The notes: generated by a model not told the origin, from the sequence alone. A stretch of DNA of 64,000 nt from Macrosoma leucophasiata (GCA_036365455.1 JAWQUS010000017.1:7936001-8000000); one strand, 5' to 3'. Shown: positions 20,230 through 31,683, counted from the first letter of the stretch. Program-made: numbers and translations.

Positions 20230-20640
20230 GAGAAGCATGTATTGTACATTTTTTGATGATTATTGACTGATCTGAGGATGTGTACCTACTCACACCACAA
20301 AATGATATGCTAATGTTTTTCATCTTCTTTTAGAAATCACAATCACGCGAGATCACGATAATCTAGATGTTATTTAATATCTGATAGGCCAATTTACATA
20401 AACACGAAACGAATACAGCTGCAGATCTTGTAAGACGTCCATACTTGCAACCACCCACGTGTACTGTACCGGTAAAGAACCATTCGCATAAATTGATTCC
20501 AAGATTCGAATCTTTCAACGGCCGGTAAAATTTATGGAGACCGATGGCGAGGTTGATTCATATTTAATTTATTATGTTTCTTTTATAAGCATTATGTTAT
20601 GCAATGAAAAAAATGTAACCTCTAGCTTGTTTTTCCCAAA
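20230..20640. other. No recognisable feature
   Basis: AT-rich; no supported gene or repeat. A diverged SINE family A remnant may follow at 20635-20850 (aaagggataggcagagttaa, ggggtggcgagtct). Confidence 0.4.
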
Positions 20641-21177
20641 GGGATAGGCAGAGTTAATACTATGCATTAAAATCCTAAATCGTTAATAACGTTTTGTTCC
20701 ATTTAAGGGGTGGCGAGTCTTTTCATTATCATTGACATCATCGATCACTTTTTCACGCTCAAAAGGTAGCACTTCTAAAACTTCTGAAATCTGTAATCCC
20801 AATAACATACCCCATAAGGATCAAACGCACGATGTCAACGTAGCCTGTAAATTTTGACCTGAATACAGTGGTAAGTCAAGTGCATTGCATATAGGTGGAA
20901 CGGGCGGAGCCTACCTCAGTATATCGTGATAGGATTGGGTTGGGGTACTTGTTTTCTTATTAAACCTATAATTTTGAAAATTTACTTTTTTTTTAGTAAA
21001 TATTTTTGTTTTTATTTCGTGAGGTGCTGAAGTGAGCTCTACCTATGACAGTTGAAATATACAACTGTGAAGGTTGAAAAATAAAAAACTAATGTTTTTT
21101 GTGTTGAGTCAATTTTAACGATAATATTTGATACTCTAATCACCGTCAATCCCATGCAAAATTGGGAGCAATATTTT

Positions 21178-21413
21178 TATAAGCGATGACTGCAGTCAAT
21201 GGACGTCCACACAAAAACCAGAGGTCAAAATGCAAATGCGTTGCCAGCCCCCAGAGACCTTAGTTGTAATGTCTTTGTGATAATTATTACGGGGCCATAC
21301 CTTACCATCTAACCGGTACACGATAGCGCTGAATACTACCAATTGGCGGCAGATAGAGGTAATGCGTTGGTGTTTACGCCCGCGAGGTCCGTCACTAGAG
21401 ATCTTCCACCAGC
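21178..21413 (-). mobile_element. Bm1-like SINE, diverged subfamily
   Basis: The minus-strand order of landmarks is complete from the 5' ctggtggaagatc region to gactgcagtcatcgct. It shares accagaggtc and ttgtgataattattacggg with the diverged copies at 6950, 20001 and 49396, which supports a distinct older subfamily. Confidence 0.85.
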
Positions 21414-21444
21414 AAGAAACTTACAATAAAAATGACGTATGTAT

Positions 21445-21627
21445 TAGGGGCCCTAACTCACTAGGACGCTATGGCGACGTCGCCGGCTACGTATTCCAGC
21501 AGTTAGTATGGTGTGGAGACGTCGCCACAAGGTGGCCAGGTGAGTTAGGTATCATGTACTTCCATACTAGCTGCTTGGATACGTAGCCGGCGATGTCGAC
21601 ATGGCATTCCGGTGAGGTAGAGCCCTA
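21445..21627. mobile_element. Foldback MITE, about 65-bp inverted arms
   Basis: Left arm 21445-21512 (aggggccctaactcactagg … ggctacgtattccagcagtt) pairs with right arm 21560-21627. The arms are GC-rich against the AT-rich flanks. No target duplication was identified. Confidence 0.7.
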
Positions 21628-21639
21628 GTGTAGCGGTCC

Positions 21640-21940
21640 AGCGCTACTGCTGTTAATCACGTTCCGTTAATATTTCTACTCTTGTAAACTTTGAGTTTAA
21701 AATAATTAATTAAATAAATATTAACTGTATACATATAAAATTAGGTAAATAATAATAGGTGTAAATAAATAACAAAATAAACTACACTTATTTATACTTC
21801 TGATAGGTACTCTTATCTAGAATGATCCACACTTTCATTATCTGTCAAAAAACTGTTTATTTATAATCTGTAATTTTATGCGACGATAACGTGTAGTTTT
21901 GTAAATGGTGGATTGGTTAACAATAGAATCGAGCATACCA
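21640..21940. other. No recognisable feature
   Basis: AT-rich spacer without a supported feature. Confidence 0.4.
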
Positions 21941-22515
21941 CCATTCCATTGTTAGCTTAGAGTATAAAAGGTCGCACTAACTGGCCATCCGCCTCTTTCT
22001 CCTCCTGACACCGGCAACTGTACCTGGAACACGGTGCACGACTCTGATACCGCGTTACAGTCGTGGTACTCCACCGTGCACTAGCCGCGTGTAGTTTTAT
22101 TTAAATTAATATATTAATATATTAATATAAAATAACCCATCTGGGCTTCTTCAGTTCCACGTTCTTCAGTCTACGTTGTTCGCTTTTTCGTCTTCGCTCT
22201 ACGCTTCTTTCTCCCTCCTTCTGCGGTTGGAGATCAGCGCGCTGCTGAGCTCCAAAGCGCCCTGAAGTAGTGCCACGTGCGACGAGCCACCTACGGGCAA
22301 CCACCGCTGCGGATCATGTGTGACCACGTGTCCGCACCCTGTCGCCCTCCTCTATTACCGGCGATGCCCAGGACAGTATTAGTGGCATATCCAATCTGGA
22401 GTCTAAAAGATTTGTATTGAACCACACCCTGTGACTGCTTAAATAAATAATTTATATAGCTCCGCCTCTTTTTCATTTAGGGTTTCCCCTAGGATAAGGG
22501 TGGGCTACACTAGAT
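21940..22515 (+). other. Possible solo LTR or host promoter/5' region
   Basis: Unlike its surroundings, 21985-22420 is GC-rich and contains no frame that I recognise. A TATA box leads it. I could not define TG…CA ends with a target duplication, so the LTR reading is weak. Confidence 0.25.
21963..21970 (+). promoter_or_regulatory. TATA box candidate (TATAAAAG)
   Basis: Followed by a GC-richer stretch of about 450 bp to 22450 and by cttaaataaataattt at about 22438. CCGCCTCTTT occurs both 20-30 bp downstream (about 21988) and near 22462. This could be an LTR-type R repeat or chance. A solo LTR or a host promoter are both possible. Confidence 0.35.
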
Positions 22516-22519
22516 GTTG

Positions 22520-22980
22520 TTAAGGAAAGTGTTATGTAATCAGAGATAGAAAATTAAAGTCCATAGCTTAATTAATGAAGATTTAAGCTTACTCCGACAT
22601 GCGCACGTTAAATTCCAAGTACGACTATGATTACAGTAATTACAGCGAAGGTTCTATGACTAACCACATTCTAACATTCACCACAATAAAATTTAGATGG
22701 AAAGCTAACTACATATTGTCACGAAAAGCACGGTAAATGAAAATAAAGTATTTTACAGCAATACAGAATTCATTGTAAGGGTAATTAATTGTAAAATTGC
22801 ATGAGATTAATTTACAATGTATCACGTGCTTAATTAAATTCACGCTACGGAATTTGACGGGAAAGAATTTTTCCTGGTTTTCACAATTTTTATTATAATG
22901 CGAACATGTTTTATTTTAATTGGGTTATTCAGGTAACAGGTTTTTAACTAGTTTAAATTTCAACGTTTCAATTTTTTATC
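22520..22980. other. No recognisable feature
   Basis: AT-rich; no supported gene or repeat. Confidence 0.45.
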
Positions 22981-22981
22981 T

Positions 22982-23049
22982 TGAAGGTTAGAAGATTAGT
23001 AGGTAAGGTAATAATCCCATTACGTTACCTACTAATCCTTTAACCTTCT
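22982..23049. repeat. 31-bp-stem hairpin
   Basis: Arms 22982-23012 and 23019-23049 pair with few mismatches around a 6-base loop (aatccc). The core ggattagtaggtaacg is mirrored. It could be a tiny MITE or a structured RNA; neither is shown. Confidence 0.7.
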
Positions 23050-23130
23050 TATCCTATAAAAAGAATGATTGCGTATTTGCATGAATGAGTTGTTACGGCC
23101 AATTACCGTTCTTTGTTAGAAGGTAATTAA

Positions 23131-23430
23131 TGCCTTAGTAGCCTAGTGGTAGCAGGTTACACTGGGCTCCTGGATTCGATTCCCGGGTCAGGAGCTATCA
23201 GAGTTAACATTATAAAGTTCTTTATCTCTGGTTTTATTGGGATGTTTTCATTTTCTGGAAGTTTTCCAGTACCTCGGAGTTTGAAAATATGCTCTGAGAT
23301 GTCAACAGGCTCGCTACCTGTTACATGGGCCAAAACGTAACCGGCGAATCGTGGGTGTTTGTGTGTATACTTGAATGCATGCATTTACTTCTACCTACCC
23401 CTTCGGGGATTACAGGTGTGAAGTTACGTT
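23131..23430 (+). mobile_element. tRNA-derived SINE, family A
   Basis: Begins tgccttagtagcctagtgg. It has lost about 15 bases after agcaggtt compared with the 145-463 copy, and ends ggtgtgaagttacgtt. The open frames across it are SINE sequence. Confidence 0.85.
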
Positions 23431-23482
23431 TTTCTTAACTGAAACAAAAATGTGAGAACTGGTGAGTGCATCAAAGTCGTTT

Positions 23483-23633
23483 ACGGCCAAATACTGAAAC
23501 GTGACTGAAAACTAAGTGGCACTTATAATACTTATGTCTTTTGTCTCTATAAAACACGTACAAATTACAGAGATAACTTTTATATTTGAGGGTTTCTTAT
23601 TAAACTTAAGCGACGTTTGAGTGTTCGCCAATT
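23483..23633. mobile_element. MITE, ACGGCCAAATACTCAAACG ends, copy 1
   Basis: The left end acggccaaatactgaaacgt is mirrored by cgacgtttgagtgttcgcc on the right. The interior shares ataaaacacgt and agagata with copy 2 at 23829-23966. Confidence 0.6.
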
Positions 23634-23828
23634 TATCCTTTAGGTGCTAATGAAAAATCAAAACATTAACATTACGACAAATTTATTATTATCAATTTCA
23701 CGAAACCAATATAAATTTTTAGTCCTCTTTGGGGTTCAAATTATTACGGTAAATGTGACTGTTAATTTCATTATAACCAGCACAAGTCTTGGTTATCAAA
23801 GCGTAGCAACAGACAGAAAGAGTTACTC

Positions 23829-23966
23829 ACGGCCAAATACTCAAACGTCACTCAAATCTAAGTGGGACTTAGAAGTCTTCTGTTTTTATAAAACACGTTC
23901 AAACGATAGAGATAGCGCACATTTGAGGGTAGCTTAAAATTGAGTGACGTTTGAGTATTCGGCCAT
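23829..23966. mobile_element. MITE, ACGGCCAAATACTCAAACG ends, copy 2
   Basis: The ends acggccaaatactcaaacgt and the complement ggccgaatactcaaacgtca are well matched over about 25 bp. It lies in the same orientation as copy 1, 350 bp away. Confidence 0.7.
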
Positions 23967-23969
23967 TAG

Positions 23970-24595
23970 AGTTGTAGAAATTAAAAAGAAAAAGAGTTAC
24001 TTTCACATTCATAATATAGAAAAGCTCACTGGTTCTTGTCAAATAACAGTAAAATTTACTACAATGAACAGCAAATACTATTTGATTTGCAGTTTTGTTA
24101 CGAATATAGTTTAAACTTACTTTAGAACGTTGGTGCAACCCACCCTAAGCAAATATTATTCGGGTAGGTAAGTACCTCCTACATAATATCTGCAGTTACC
24201 TTTGACCTCGCGTACATCATCTAAGTAAGTTCCGCTGTAGTACAAAGACTTAATGGGGCTTAATTAATTGTTAAATAATGTAATGCTAAAGCAATTACCT
24301 TTGTATTAGCTTGTCGGTGATAGTTTAATATGAATTAATGTAGTTAAGGAAATGGCTTATGTCTTATGTACAGTCTCGTAATTAAGAGTTAATAGTGAGT
24401 AAGATGCGGTGATAATGTTTTAAATAAGAACTAAAAATGAAACTCGGCTTTTATTAAATTATACAAATGTTACAATTCTGTTTTATTCTGTGCAACCAAT
24501 ATTCGTAAATCATAGCAAATTATCTACAAAGACAGTCAAGAACAAAAATTGGTACCTAATATAATCACAGCTTTATTTTAAAAATATTGTCATTC
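23970..24595. other. No recognisable feature
   Basis: AT-rich sequence with no supported gene. Confidence 0.45.
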
Positions 24596-24598
24596 TCA

Positions 24599-24780
24599 AA
24601 AAGCGTGGCCGTCCCAAGCAGACCTGGCGGAGGCCTATCATCGCAGAGGCGGGGAGCATAGGCAGAAGACCTGGAGTGCAATGAAGCGCGAAGCTCAAGA
24701 CCGACTGGGATGGCGACGCACTGCGGACGCCCTCTGAGGGGACATAGGACCTTAAGTCAAGTAAGTCAATGTCAGTCTCA
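24599..24780 (+). mobile_element. Non-LTR retrotransposon ORF C-terminus and tail
   Basis: Codons read KRGRPKQTWRRPIIAEAGSI. After a one-base shift they read MKREAQDRLGWRRTADAL and a stop, ending near 24738. The tail is ttaagtcaagtaagtcaa. This basic RGRPK-TW-R C-terminus is common in insect LINE ORFs. It is 5'-truncated and frameshifted. Confidence 0.75.
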
Positions 24781-24789
24781 ATAACGATA

Positions 24790-25630
24790 TGGACAGTTTA
24801 AGTACTTTTTTGTCTATGGGCTAATATATCTCAGAGGCGTACGACTTCAAAATCAGCTATGAACACTAAACTGCACATAAAAATCTGTACCCTCCTTACG
24901 GAGCATTCTACTATTAGTAACAAAGACAATACAAGGAATTACAGCAAAATACATCCTCAAAATATCAAGGAAGATTCTTCAGTCGAGCTACAAACGATTC
25001 GTAATGCCCATTTTGTTACAAGAGCAATTCAATGCACAAATACACCAAATTGTCGATTCAACCTCTACAAATCGCGAAGGCGACCCCTCAAATAACAATA
25101 AAATATACATATTTCAATCCCGAATACCGCTTGCAAATGATACTATTGCTATCGTAGATATAGGAGTTTCCCTACTTATGTATGGGTAGAGTAGATTTGT
25201 CTCGGAGTTGACAAGGGGCACAACCCTAGCTTGATTATTTCCAATTTGTAGTACATTCCGGTAACAGCAAACGCGCGTGAAGGAAATGGATCTGTCTATA
25301 GTCTACTTATAGTATAATATAACGTTACATGTTGTAGGTATGTAGATAAGTTTTGTTTTTAAGATATACCTATTGAAATATACTTCTTTAGACGCGTTAT
25401 GAAAAAAAAATGAGAGTGAAATTTTAAGATGTGCACGTATCTTTATAACACAAAAGTAACAGGAAGCTAAATCGCTCTTAATTTCAAATTTAAACTGAAC
25501 TGTATTGATTGAGTTGACTATCCTTTGCCAGCCTTTTTTATTGTATTGTAATAAATTATTTGCATTTTTAAGGATGACGGAGAAGTACCTATAACTTCTC
25601 ACGCGCCTACATAAGTTCACGCACCCATTC
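24790..25630. other. No recognisable feature
   Basis: AT-rich; short frames only, none supported. Confidence 0.45.
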
Positions 25631-25635
25631 CACAG

Positions 25636-25755
25636 CGATGGTAAGTGACTGCAGCCTATAGACATCTACACTGAAGCCAGAAGTCTAAATTCAAATACTT
25701 TATTACTTAAATATTGCTTTTGTGACAGAAATAACGAGACCATACATACAGTTCG
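25636..25755 (-). mobile_element. Bm1-like SINE fragment
   Basis: Only gtgactgcagcctatagaca, the aagtctaaattcaaat stretch and a diverged gtgacagaaataacg remain. Confidence 0.6.
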
Positions 25756-25969
25756 TTATAGTGCATTACGTAAAATGTCTACTATAATTATGATACCAAG
25801 ACCTAATCCAAAGTGACCAAAACTGATAACACAGTTCACGCAACATATAACACATTAAAAAGTAACTTTTTCGACTACCAAACATAAAGATGCACGATGA
25901 AGATTGGACCACAATCACAAATGACCTTATCAACACTCGAACACTGATTACCAACCCTCAAATGAACTG

Positions 25970-26335
25970 AAACGAGTCGGCGATAGGGGCTGGCATCTCG
26001 GGAGTGTCATTAGTTAATGTTGCGGGCAGTTCCTTCTGAGATTTAATCTGTGGACCGAGATCAGTCGATTCCGCTCGGCGCCCGATCTTATCGCCGTCAT
26101 TACCGTCCCGCCAGCGATAACGCGCCCTTTGACGTACGGTTTCTACAACTCTATTCGTTTTATTAGGTGTCGTGTAAAAATGTTGGATTTAACTAATTAA
26201 ATATTTTTTTTTATAATACAATAACTGTGCAGTAAAATAAGTGTGAAGCGCGCATGGCCCCGCGGCTGGTGTATATCGCAAGTCTCTTGATTAATTGATA
26301 CGGGCGCGGTCGGGTGTGTGATGTGTGACTGCTAG
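25970..26335 (+). promoter_or_regulatory. GC- and CpG-rich unique region with a short signal-peptide-like ORF
   Basis: 25975-26145 is rich in CpG (gccgtcattaccgtcccgcc, gcgataacgcgccctttgac) and is stop-riddled, so it is not coding. At 26253 an ATG opens a 14-residue frame, MAPRLVYIASLLIN. A first coding exon with a signal-peptide start would look like this, but I see no good splice donor before its stop. Regulatory or promoter function is inference. Confidence 0.25.
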
Positions 26336-26369
26336 TGCAAAATTAAATTGCTCTTTTCTGTGCTTCGGT

Positions 26370-26485
26370 TTGAAAACATCCGACAGCGGATATCTCCACC
26401 CACCCGAATTGCAGCAGCGTGGTGGAGTAAGCTCCAGGCCTCCCCCCAAGAAGGCAAGATACTCGTGCCCAGCAGTTATTATTAT
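26370..26485 (+). mobile_element. LINE 3'-end fragment (family F)
   Basis: Contains catccgacagcgga, gcagcagcgtggtggagtaa, gctccaggcctcccccc and gtgcccagcagt with a TTATTATTA tail. It is the uninterrupted counterpart of 7765-8135. Confidence 0.7.
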
Positions 26486-26504
26486 TACAATAAGTGTTAC
26501 TTCT

Positions 26505-26650
26505 GCGATGGCCGATCCGCATGTCAAGCTTGGCAACTCTAGCATGTTCTTCCCTCATGACGCACTACACTGATCATCTTCTAGGGAAGGCTTTTTTCGA
26601 ACAGTGGACGTATTTCGGTTGAAGTGATGATAATATTTTTTATCAAACGA
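26505..26650 (+). mobile_element. LINE 3'-end fragment (family E)
   Basis: gccgatccgcatgtcaagct, ttccctcatgacgcac and gaacagtggacgtatttcgg match the blocks of 56400-56592. Confidence 0.6.
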
Positions 26651-26900
26651 CAATGTTTCTCGCTCCGCAGCAACGATAAAGTAATAATGTCATAGCATAA
26701 CTTTAGGCCTCATAAAAAGCAATGTTCCCAAAATGGCACCATTACTTTACCTCTTTGGTTTTTTATTGTATTCAGATGAAGACAGTACTTAAGTATGCGC
26801 CGTGATTTTCTCACGTTTACAGACAAGAGGAAGTAAGGATATATATATTTTTACAAGCGTTTGCGTTCGATATTTCTGATATGGAGTTTTATAAACATAA

Positions 26901-27186
26901 TTCACGCCTGTAATCCTCGAAAGGGTAGGCAGATGTATGTATTCAAGCATACATGCAAACACCCACGATTCGCCGGTTACGTTTTGGCCCATATAACAAA
27001 TGACAAGCCTGTTGACATCCCCGGGTATATTACCAAATTCACAGTTATTGGGAGACTTCCAGAAACTGAAAAATCCCACAGAACCAGAGATAAAGGATTT
27101 CACATCGTTATCTGATAGCCCCGGAATCGAATCCAGGATCCCAGCGTAGCAGTAGTGGCCTGCTATCTCTAGGCTACTGGGCATTA
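26901..27186 (-). mobile_element. tRNA-derived SINE, family A
   Basis: The 5' end (taatgcccagtagcctagag on the minus strand) is at the right and the tail (attacaggcgtgaa) at the left. Box A is altered (gagatag for gtggtag). Confidence 0.85.
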
Positions 27187-27189
27187 TGG

Positions 27190-27895
27190 AATTTTATCAG
27201 GACGAATATCATGGTATTTTAATACGAGTAGATATTCCAACGGAATCCATATCTTTAACTGACTTCAGAAAAGGAGGAGGTTTTACGTTCGCCTGCATTT
27301 ATGTTTTTTAAGCCTTTTTTCACCGATTACACCGTCAGTTGTAAACCGATTTTGAAAATTCGTAATACTTAATTCGAAAATTGCACCAAGTTGGGAATTG
27401 ATCATGGCTTCATGGAGAAATCGAGGGAAAACCTCAAAAATTGTGTAGACATGTAGGGTTTTAGTTGTGTTTTGTTAATTTATATAATTATATTTTTGCA
27501 TCGGAATAGCGTAAAATGATGTTCACGCTATTTAACCGTGAGGAGTTATCTTTATATTATATTGACAAAACATATTAAACAGTGTTTAGAGACATCTACG
27601 TATTAGTTACTTATTGGCGTTTTCATTAAAAACAAAAAATTTAAAAAAAATCAAGCTACTCCCATCGTCGACGTGAACAACGCGTTTGAATTAATTTAAT
27701 TTATTTTTGAGAGCTATTTTTGCGACAGATTCTACTTGATATTCATATTACCTAATTATATGGTGTAGGTGGTGTAATGTATACTTATTATAAAACACAG
27801 TCCTCCACGGCATTTGTCCTTCCAATATATTGTATCCTAAATGAAATGGTTTCACATAACACCATGAAGATGCGTGGGTACATCATAGGAGGTAG
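27190..27895. other. No recognisable feature
   Basis: AT-rich, no supported gene. Confidence 0.45.
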
Positions 27896-27900
27896 TAGTT

Positions 27901-28183
27901 TTTACTGGTGGTAGAGCTCCAGTGACGTAGCTCGCGGGCGTAGGCACCACCGCATTACCTAATATACTTGCCGCTAAATGGTAGTGTTCAGCACTATCGT
28001 GTTTCGGTCAGGTGGTAATGTACGGCCCTGTAATTTCCGGCATAACACCTTAGGCCTCAGGAGTGGTAACGCATCTGCAATTTGACCTTGGCCTTTGTGT
28101 AGGTGTCTATAGGCTGCAGTCATCACTTAACATCAATGTTAACTGCATGCTTGTTTACCAATTCCATTACATTAAAAAAAAAA
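27901..28183 (+). mobile_element. Bm1-like SINE, full length
   Basis: From tttactggtggtagagctcc to attacattaaaaaaaaa. It lacks about 8 bases (cagaggca) at ccggcataacacctt. One of the most complete copies in the window. Confidence 0.9.
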
Positions 28184-28434
28184 TAGGAAACATGAAATAC
28201 GCGGGCTAAAATTCCGAATTCATCGCAGCACGCAATAACCTCCAATTTATTTTTTTTCTCATCAAAATGTAGTCGCATAAAAGTCACTGCAATATAAATA
28301 ACGAGCCGTCAACCAAATTGGTCGGAAAAAGGAAAACAAAACTAGTGAATGCGCAATGTTGTCATTACTAAATGTGAGGAACGCATGAGGAATGGTAATG
28401 ATATTTTTTTGTGTGTGATGTAGCAAACGAAGAT

Positions 28435-28708
28435 TACTAAGGGTAAAAGCGACTTCTTTATCGGTTGCCTAACTAGTATAATGTGGCAATAGATGGCGCT
28501 ACTGCCACCATAAGGCAATGCGATAAAATGTGAAGGAAAGATTTGACAAATCGGGCAGGACTTCGGTAGCTCAGTTGGAAGAGCGGTTGGACTAGATTCC
28601 CAGTGGCCGTGAGTTTGAGTCTCGCCCGAAGTCAAATTTTTGGTTCCATTTTTCTTCAAAAAAAATATATTTCACAAGCATGTGTTAATGCGAAATAATA
28701 TAAAACAA
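28435..28708 (+). mobile_element. SINE family C with target duplication
   Basis: The 10-bp repeat aaacgaagat flanks it (28425-28434, 28709-28718). The tRNA-like module spans 28560-28632 with compensating-looking changes: acttcgg and the 3' cccgaagt still pair. It ends aatataaaac. Confidence 0.85.
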
Positions 28709-28754
28709 AAACGAAGATGATTTAAAAAAAAAAACGATTTTACCCGCAGTTTTT

Positions 28755-28845
28755 TTAGAGTTGAGCTCGAAGGCGTAAGCACTATCTCTACCTAATCTAC
28801 CTGTCACCAAGTAATGTTGTTAAATACTACCATGTTACTGTTATT
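28755..28845 (+). mobile_element. Diverged Bm1-like SINE 5' fragment
   Basis: gagctcgaaggcgtaagcac and ctacctgtcaccaagtaatg are altered family landmarks. Confidence 0.45.
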
Positions 28846-29022
28846 TTTATGTCATACATACAAAAAACTTGGTGGTGCCTACATAACCTTAAAAGTGAAG
28901 TTTTTTAAGAGTGTAATATTCAAAGTCTTAAAAAAGTAGAATAATAAACAACCTTGCATCTAAGGAAGCCTATCCATAAATGACGTCATAGTCTGACGTC
29001 AAAATGCCAATAAATCAGTAAT

Positions 29023-29211
29023 AGTCGTAACACACGTCCGGATTTGGTACGGAGCGGATAGTGGATTCTATACGCTCCGAACCAAATGTGGCCGTGTGTA
29101 GAGAAGTCCGGCGGACATAATTATTATTAATCAAGTCCGATGCGGTCTGCTCGCGCGGGTTTGGCAGGCGGATTCGGTCCGCCGTACCGAATCCGGACGT
29201 GTGTTACTACT
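29023..29211. mobile_element. MITE, about 38-bp inverted repeats
   Basis: The left end agtcgtaacacacgtccgga and the complement of the right end (agtagtaacacacgtccgga) match nearly perfectly, continuing through ttcggtacggcgg. The core is GC-rich. The target duplication is unclear. Confidence 0.8.
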
Positions 29212-29278
29212 TTATTAGGTACATACGCTGTTTAATATTGCGTCTTGAATTATGTATGCGTGTTATTTTTATGTAAGA

Positions 29279-29520
29279 CTAGCTATTACCCGTGGCTCCG
29301 CCCGCGTGTAGTTCGCTTTTCGCGTAACCTGTGGAAACTCATCAAATCATCCCAGGGCATCCCACAGAAACATTTTTTTCGAGATGAAAACTATCTTATG
29401 TGTTAATCCAAGTTACCCTCTACATATGTGCCAAATTTCATGAAAATCGGTTCAGGAATTTTTGCGTGAAGGTGTAACAAACAAACAAACATACAAACTT
29501 TCGCATTTTTAATGTCTATA
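29279..29520 (-). mobile_element. Non-autonomous Helitron
   Basis: The minus-strand 3' end cacgggtaatagCTAG is at 29282-29279. It carries tcatgaaaatcggttcagga on the plus strand. The 5' end near 29520 is worn. Confidence 0.7.
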
Positions 29521-29529
29521 CTATTTATA

Positions 29530-30420
29530 CGATATACGATAGAACCTAGATAGAGACGACCTTTAGACTGTGATAGTACTTAATTTAAATGTCAACATTC
29601 GCATATTTTTAATTCTACTGAACGATGACAATATTGGTAAAACTTATGCGATCCACATAGATATTACGTAAGTAAACTCAACCCTTGTATAAAATCCACC
29701 AACAACATTATTCGTGAAAACATGACGGAAATGTTGAAGGTTCGGGCTCAATTATAAAACCAATGGAGAGCATATCAATGTATACTGACCACAACAAATT
29801 AACGCATACCACCCGCAAACCTAGGATACTCCAGTTAATTCGGCGCACGATTTTAAATCACCATTGTGCATTATAGTGGGGCATTCGAGAATATTCGAAA
29901 CAAGAGCCGCCCCTCGTATCCCCATCGAAATTTACCGAATAGAAATAGTTTTCGACCTCAGCAAGGAATTACGAGCGGGTCGTCCGGGTCACGGGAATGA
30001 ATTTTGATTTTACTTTTTCTATCGAACTGAAGCCGGATTATTGTACTCCATGTTACCCCTCAGTTACTTATGCAAACCTACCTGGCGTTGTATAAATTTG
30101 AATATTTATAAGCCTACCTGTTTCCTCACAATTTTATGACATTGCGAATTTGATACGGAGCGAGAATATTTCACCAATTTTTCTGCTTGAATAATTTTTC
30201 AAAAGGCCGGAGTTTCCTGGGTGTTGTGAATATTTAGAGGGGACAGGTGTTTGCGTGCATGATTAGTTATGTCGTCACATAGTAGTACATAAAATTAAAT
30301 AAATCTTAACATACTTGTCAATTATGAATGTGAAAATATTTCTATTTGTCTGTCTATCTGTTACGCTTTCACGACCAAACCGCTGAGCCGATTGTGATGA
30401 TATTTTACATGAATGTAATT
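29530..30420. other. No recognisable feature
   Basis: AT-rich. A GC-richer patch at 29895-29995 (ccgcccctcgtatccccatc) holds no supported frame. Confidence 0.45.
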
Positions 30421-30423
30421 TCA

Positions 30424-30847
30424 CTGATGGTAGAACTCTAGTGTTGGCGTCCGAGGACGTAGACACCGCCGCATTACCTGTTATATCTACCGCCAAATGA
30501 TAGTGTTCATTCAGCACTATCGTGTTCCGGATAGATGTGAGGTAAATCAACTCAGGTCTCAGGGTTGACAACCCATATTGATCTTCGGTTTTGTGTAGAT
30601 GTCTATAAACTACAATATGCACTGGTAAGTTTTGATCGATTTTTTTTTATGTTATTGAAGTGGCAAACAAGCATTCAGTTCACATTGATGTTCAGTGATG
30701 ACTGCAGCCTATAGACACCCACACAAAGACCAAGGTCAAAATGCAGATGTGTTACCACTCCTGAGGCCTAAGGTGATATGCCTCTGTGCCGAAAATTACA
30801 GAGTAATATAATGTAAATTGCATGCATGTTCGTTAAACCACCATTAT
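30424..30847 (+). mobile_element. Old Bm1-like SINE, split by a second SINE
   Basis: The 5' part runs 30424-30640. The 3' end (gtaaattgcatgcatgttcg and an A-run) resumes at 30803, after the inserted minus-strand SINE at 30641-30802. The 5' part carries a duplicated cattcagc and has lost some of its middle. Confidence 0.65.
30641..30802 (-). mobile_element. Bm1-like SINE, 5'-truncated, nested
   Basis: T-run 30641-30648, then aagtggcaaacaagc through to gtgccgaaaattacag, where it stops. It interrupts the plus-strand SINE around it. Confidence 0.8.
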
Positions 30848-31030
30848 ATAAAAAATATATTGTTTTATATTTTATGTAGAAAAATCAAATTAATGTCGGC
30901 GATCTTAATTTTTTAATTATATAATTAACTGTACTTTGACAAAGTTAGCACTTTCATGTCGTAATGCAAGGTGACCATGGCTTCATACACTTCAATTTTC
31001 AGCAATTAATGGAGAAAATCAGAAAGATTT

Positions 31031-31190
31031 TACTGGTGGTAGAGCCTCAGTGACGAAGCTGTCGGCCACCATCGTATTAGCTAAAGTGAGTGCCGCTAAA
31101 TGGTAGTGTTCAGAGATTTCGTATTCCGTTAAGGTGGTAATGTGTGGCCTTATAATTTCCGACACACAGGCCTAACAGCTGAGACCGTTC
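31031..31190 (+). mobile_element. Bm1-like SINE, 3'-truncated
   Basis: From actggtggtagagcctcagt to caggcctaacagctgaga. The 3' half is absent. Confidence 0.75.
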
Positions 31191-31304
31191 TGATGCAGAC
31201 GTTAACAAAAAGATACTTACAAATGGCTCTAACTTCAAATTAAATCACGTCTTTCGTCAACTCCGGAATTGCAACAAATATTGAATTTCTTTTGTCACAT
31301 CCCC

Positions 31305-31678
31305 TGTTTCGTTATCATATTATTCAATTCTTAACGATGCAACACGTATCTACGGCGGTGGCAAACCAGGCTCAAAAAACTGGAATGCACACCGTACTCG
31401 TCAAACATTGGAGCTGACTGTCAAGTGTCAGATTCGAAACAAAACCAGTTCACTTGTCATCATCGTCGCGCGCGCATCGCACATAACGCGAAATTCGTTT
31501 TTCTACCTACGACACGAATCCCTGTATAAGCTGGTGGAGGATCATCGAGTGCAGTCAGCAGTCCAAGGTACGTGTGTGCATTGTATTTGCTGCTGCCTAT
31601 TTACGAAAGCATCGTTAAATCGTCTGACTACCTGTCTGTCCCCTGTAGTGACCAGCCACCTCGGTGCGGGTTCCTACA
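31305..31678 (+). repeat. 5' LTR of BEL/Pao element
   Basis: TGTTTCGTTATCATATT … TTCCTACA, with TG…CA ends. The frames starting in it are LTR sequence, not genes. A weak TATA-like tgtataag lies at about 31523. Confidence 0.95.
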
Positions 31679-31683
31679 TTTTT

